Source: Terana coerulea (taxonomy: Eukaryota > Basidiomycota > Agaricomycetes > Polyporales > Phanerochaetaceae). From it: a DNA stretch of 32,613 nt. The translations under genes were made by a program, and so were the position numbers. Below, in pieces: positions 32,150 through 32,613 of this stretch. Positions within the stretch are counted from its first letter, which is position 1; each line of letters begins with the position of its first letter. Location: NCBI GenBank assembly GCA_024811115.1, contig JAKOGH010000242.1, positions 1 to 32,613 on the forward strand. Reading direction: 5' to 3'. A model generated the notes under the pieces. The model saw only the letters and a program-made list of their open reading frames with translations, had not been told where the DNA came from and searched no databases.

Positions 32150-32580
32150 AGACGTCACACCCATACTACTACAACAGGACTCTACGCTTCAAGTCGAACT
32201 CATCGGGTGGTCAAACCCCTACACGAATCTCCAAGAAGCAGCCGGACTTACGCTGCATGCCTATCAAAACACACAGTTAAATCCAACTCGAGAACAACAG
32301 TGCCTATCGGCATTAAAGTTCAATTACCGAGTGGAACTTGTGGCCGATTATGTCTTGCAACCGACTTTCCAACGAAAGAGTCAGCAATCACCAAAGTGAT
32401 CGACCTCGACTACAAAGAGATACAAGTAACCCTTGTAAACACCAGCGACATCGACTTTGCAGTTCAAATTGGCGATCAGTGGCCCAGCTTATCATCGAAC
32501 GGATTGTGACGTGGATATCAAGTAATCGGACTATGATAAATTGGCAAATTCTCGACGAGCTCGAACCTGCGAGAGGGTAA
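32150..32580 (+). pseudogene. dUTPase-like domain at the C-terminus of Pol
   Basis: After the chromodomain, three frames together give the dUTPase order. A motif-1-like AAGLTLHAYQN (32,238-32,270) has Thr where Asp is usual. VPIGIKVQLPSGTCGRL (about 32,300-32,355) matches the family's PTGIKxxLPxGxxGR. The motif 2 position (usually PRSGL) is not conserved (LATDFP). Motif 3 is KVIDLDYKEIQVTLVNTSD (32,393-32,449), with Asp and Tyr kept but the usual Gly missing. Motif 4 is IGDQ followed after a one-base shift by AQLIIERI (32,468-32,505). The frame ends LDELEPARG and TAA at 32,578-32,580, exactly at the LTR, so the Gly-rich motif 5 is absent. dUTPase hydrolyses dUTP, limiting uracil in cDNA. The likeness is strong over about 95 residues; activity is doubtful. 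Confidence 0.75.
32571..32580 (+). promoter_or_regulatory. Polypurine tract
   Basis: GAGAGGGTAA lies directly before the 3' LTR, the position of the plus-strand primer. The stop codon of the last pol frame (TAA) is its final three bases. Confidence 0.6.
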
Positions 32581-32613
32581 TGTCATTTCCCTCAGCGCTA
32601 GTCTACAGCGCTT
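32581..32613 (+). repeat. 3' LTR, first 33 bases only
   Basis: TGTCATTTCCCTCAGCGCTA and the following bases repeat the start of the 5' LTR, except that three bases (CAA after TGTCA) are missing. The rest lies beyond the window. Confidence 0.9.

Larger units (their letters stand above)
25042..32613 (+). mobile_element. Ty3/gypsy chromovirus (Tf1/sushi-like), nearly complete, runs off the window
   Basis: An LTR retrotransposon with 5' LTR (25,042-25,599), internal region (25,600-32,580) and the first 33 bases of the 3' LTR. If the 3' LTR has the same length, the element is about 8.1 kb. Domain order is upstream ORF, Gag, protease, reverse transcriptase, RNase H, integrase, chromodomain, dUTPase-like domain. 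Integrase after RNase H and a C-terminal chromodomain define a Ty3/gypsy chromovirus. The primer-binding site is complementary to the predicted RNA 5' end, which places it with the self-priming Tf1/sushi group. Composition is CpG-rich, unlike everything to the left, so it is younger than its surroundings. All ORFs carry stops or frameshifts as written, many at homopolymers. Confidence 0.93.

Overview
This window looks like transposon-rich heterochromatin from a filamentous fungus, probably an ascomycete. I infer this from the short GT..AG intron with a TACTAAT branch site, fungal-type Helitron, hAT and chromodomain Ty3/gypsy sequences, and a base composition split into two kinds of DNA. Positions 1 to about 25,000 are AT-rich and nearly free of CpG. 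I count five CpG in the first 1,020 bases, while CpA and TpG remain common. Positions 25,042 to 32,613 are GC-balanced and rich in CpG. I found no convincing host protein gene. The sequence is eukaryotic, so operons and ribosome binding sites do not apply.

Layout. From 1 to 14.7 kb there is decayed repeat DNA: Helitron N-terminal relics in opposite orientations (700-1,460 and 11,122-11,352), two inverted arrays of one 45-bp minisatellite (2,071-2,280 and 10,019-10,258), a dispersed repeat family (2,855-4,466 and 11,488-11,780), an unidentified decayed reading frame (8,459-9,317) and a patch of tandem duplications (13.2-13.9 kb). From 14.7 to 15.5 kb lies a less mutated islet with a tRNA-like pol III unit on the minus strand, a pogo/Fot-like terminal sequence and a small open frame. 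From 17.8 to 19.0 kb there is another decayed frame of gag-like character. From 21.9 to 24.2 kb a minus-strand hAT transposase relic ends abruptly at a solo LTR.

The right end is a nearly complete Ty3/gypsy chromovirus: 5' LTR (25,042-25,599), internal region, and the first 33 bases of the 3' LTR at the window edge. The order is leader, an extra upstream ORF, gag with a Cys/His knuckle, protease, reverse transcriptase, RNase H, integrase, chromodomain, and a C-terminal dUTPase-like domain ending exactly at the 3' LTR. The 11 bases at the predicted RNA 5' end are perfectly complementary to a site just inside the LTR, the signature of Tf1/sushi-type self-primed reverse transcription. The solo LTR at 21,873-22,434 belongs to the same family. 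Many frameshifts in pol sit at homopolymers, so some may be assembly errors.

How the parts fit (inference): an old, CpG-depleted transposon graveyard was invaded more recently by a chromodomain element of a type known to favour heterochromatin. One earlier insertion of that family cut a hAT transposase gene and later shrank to a solo LTR.
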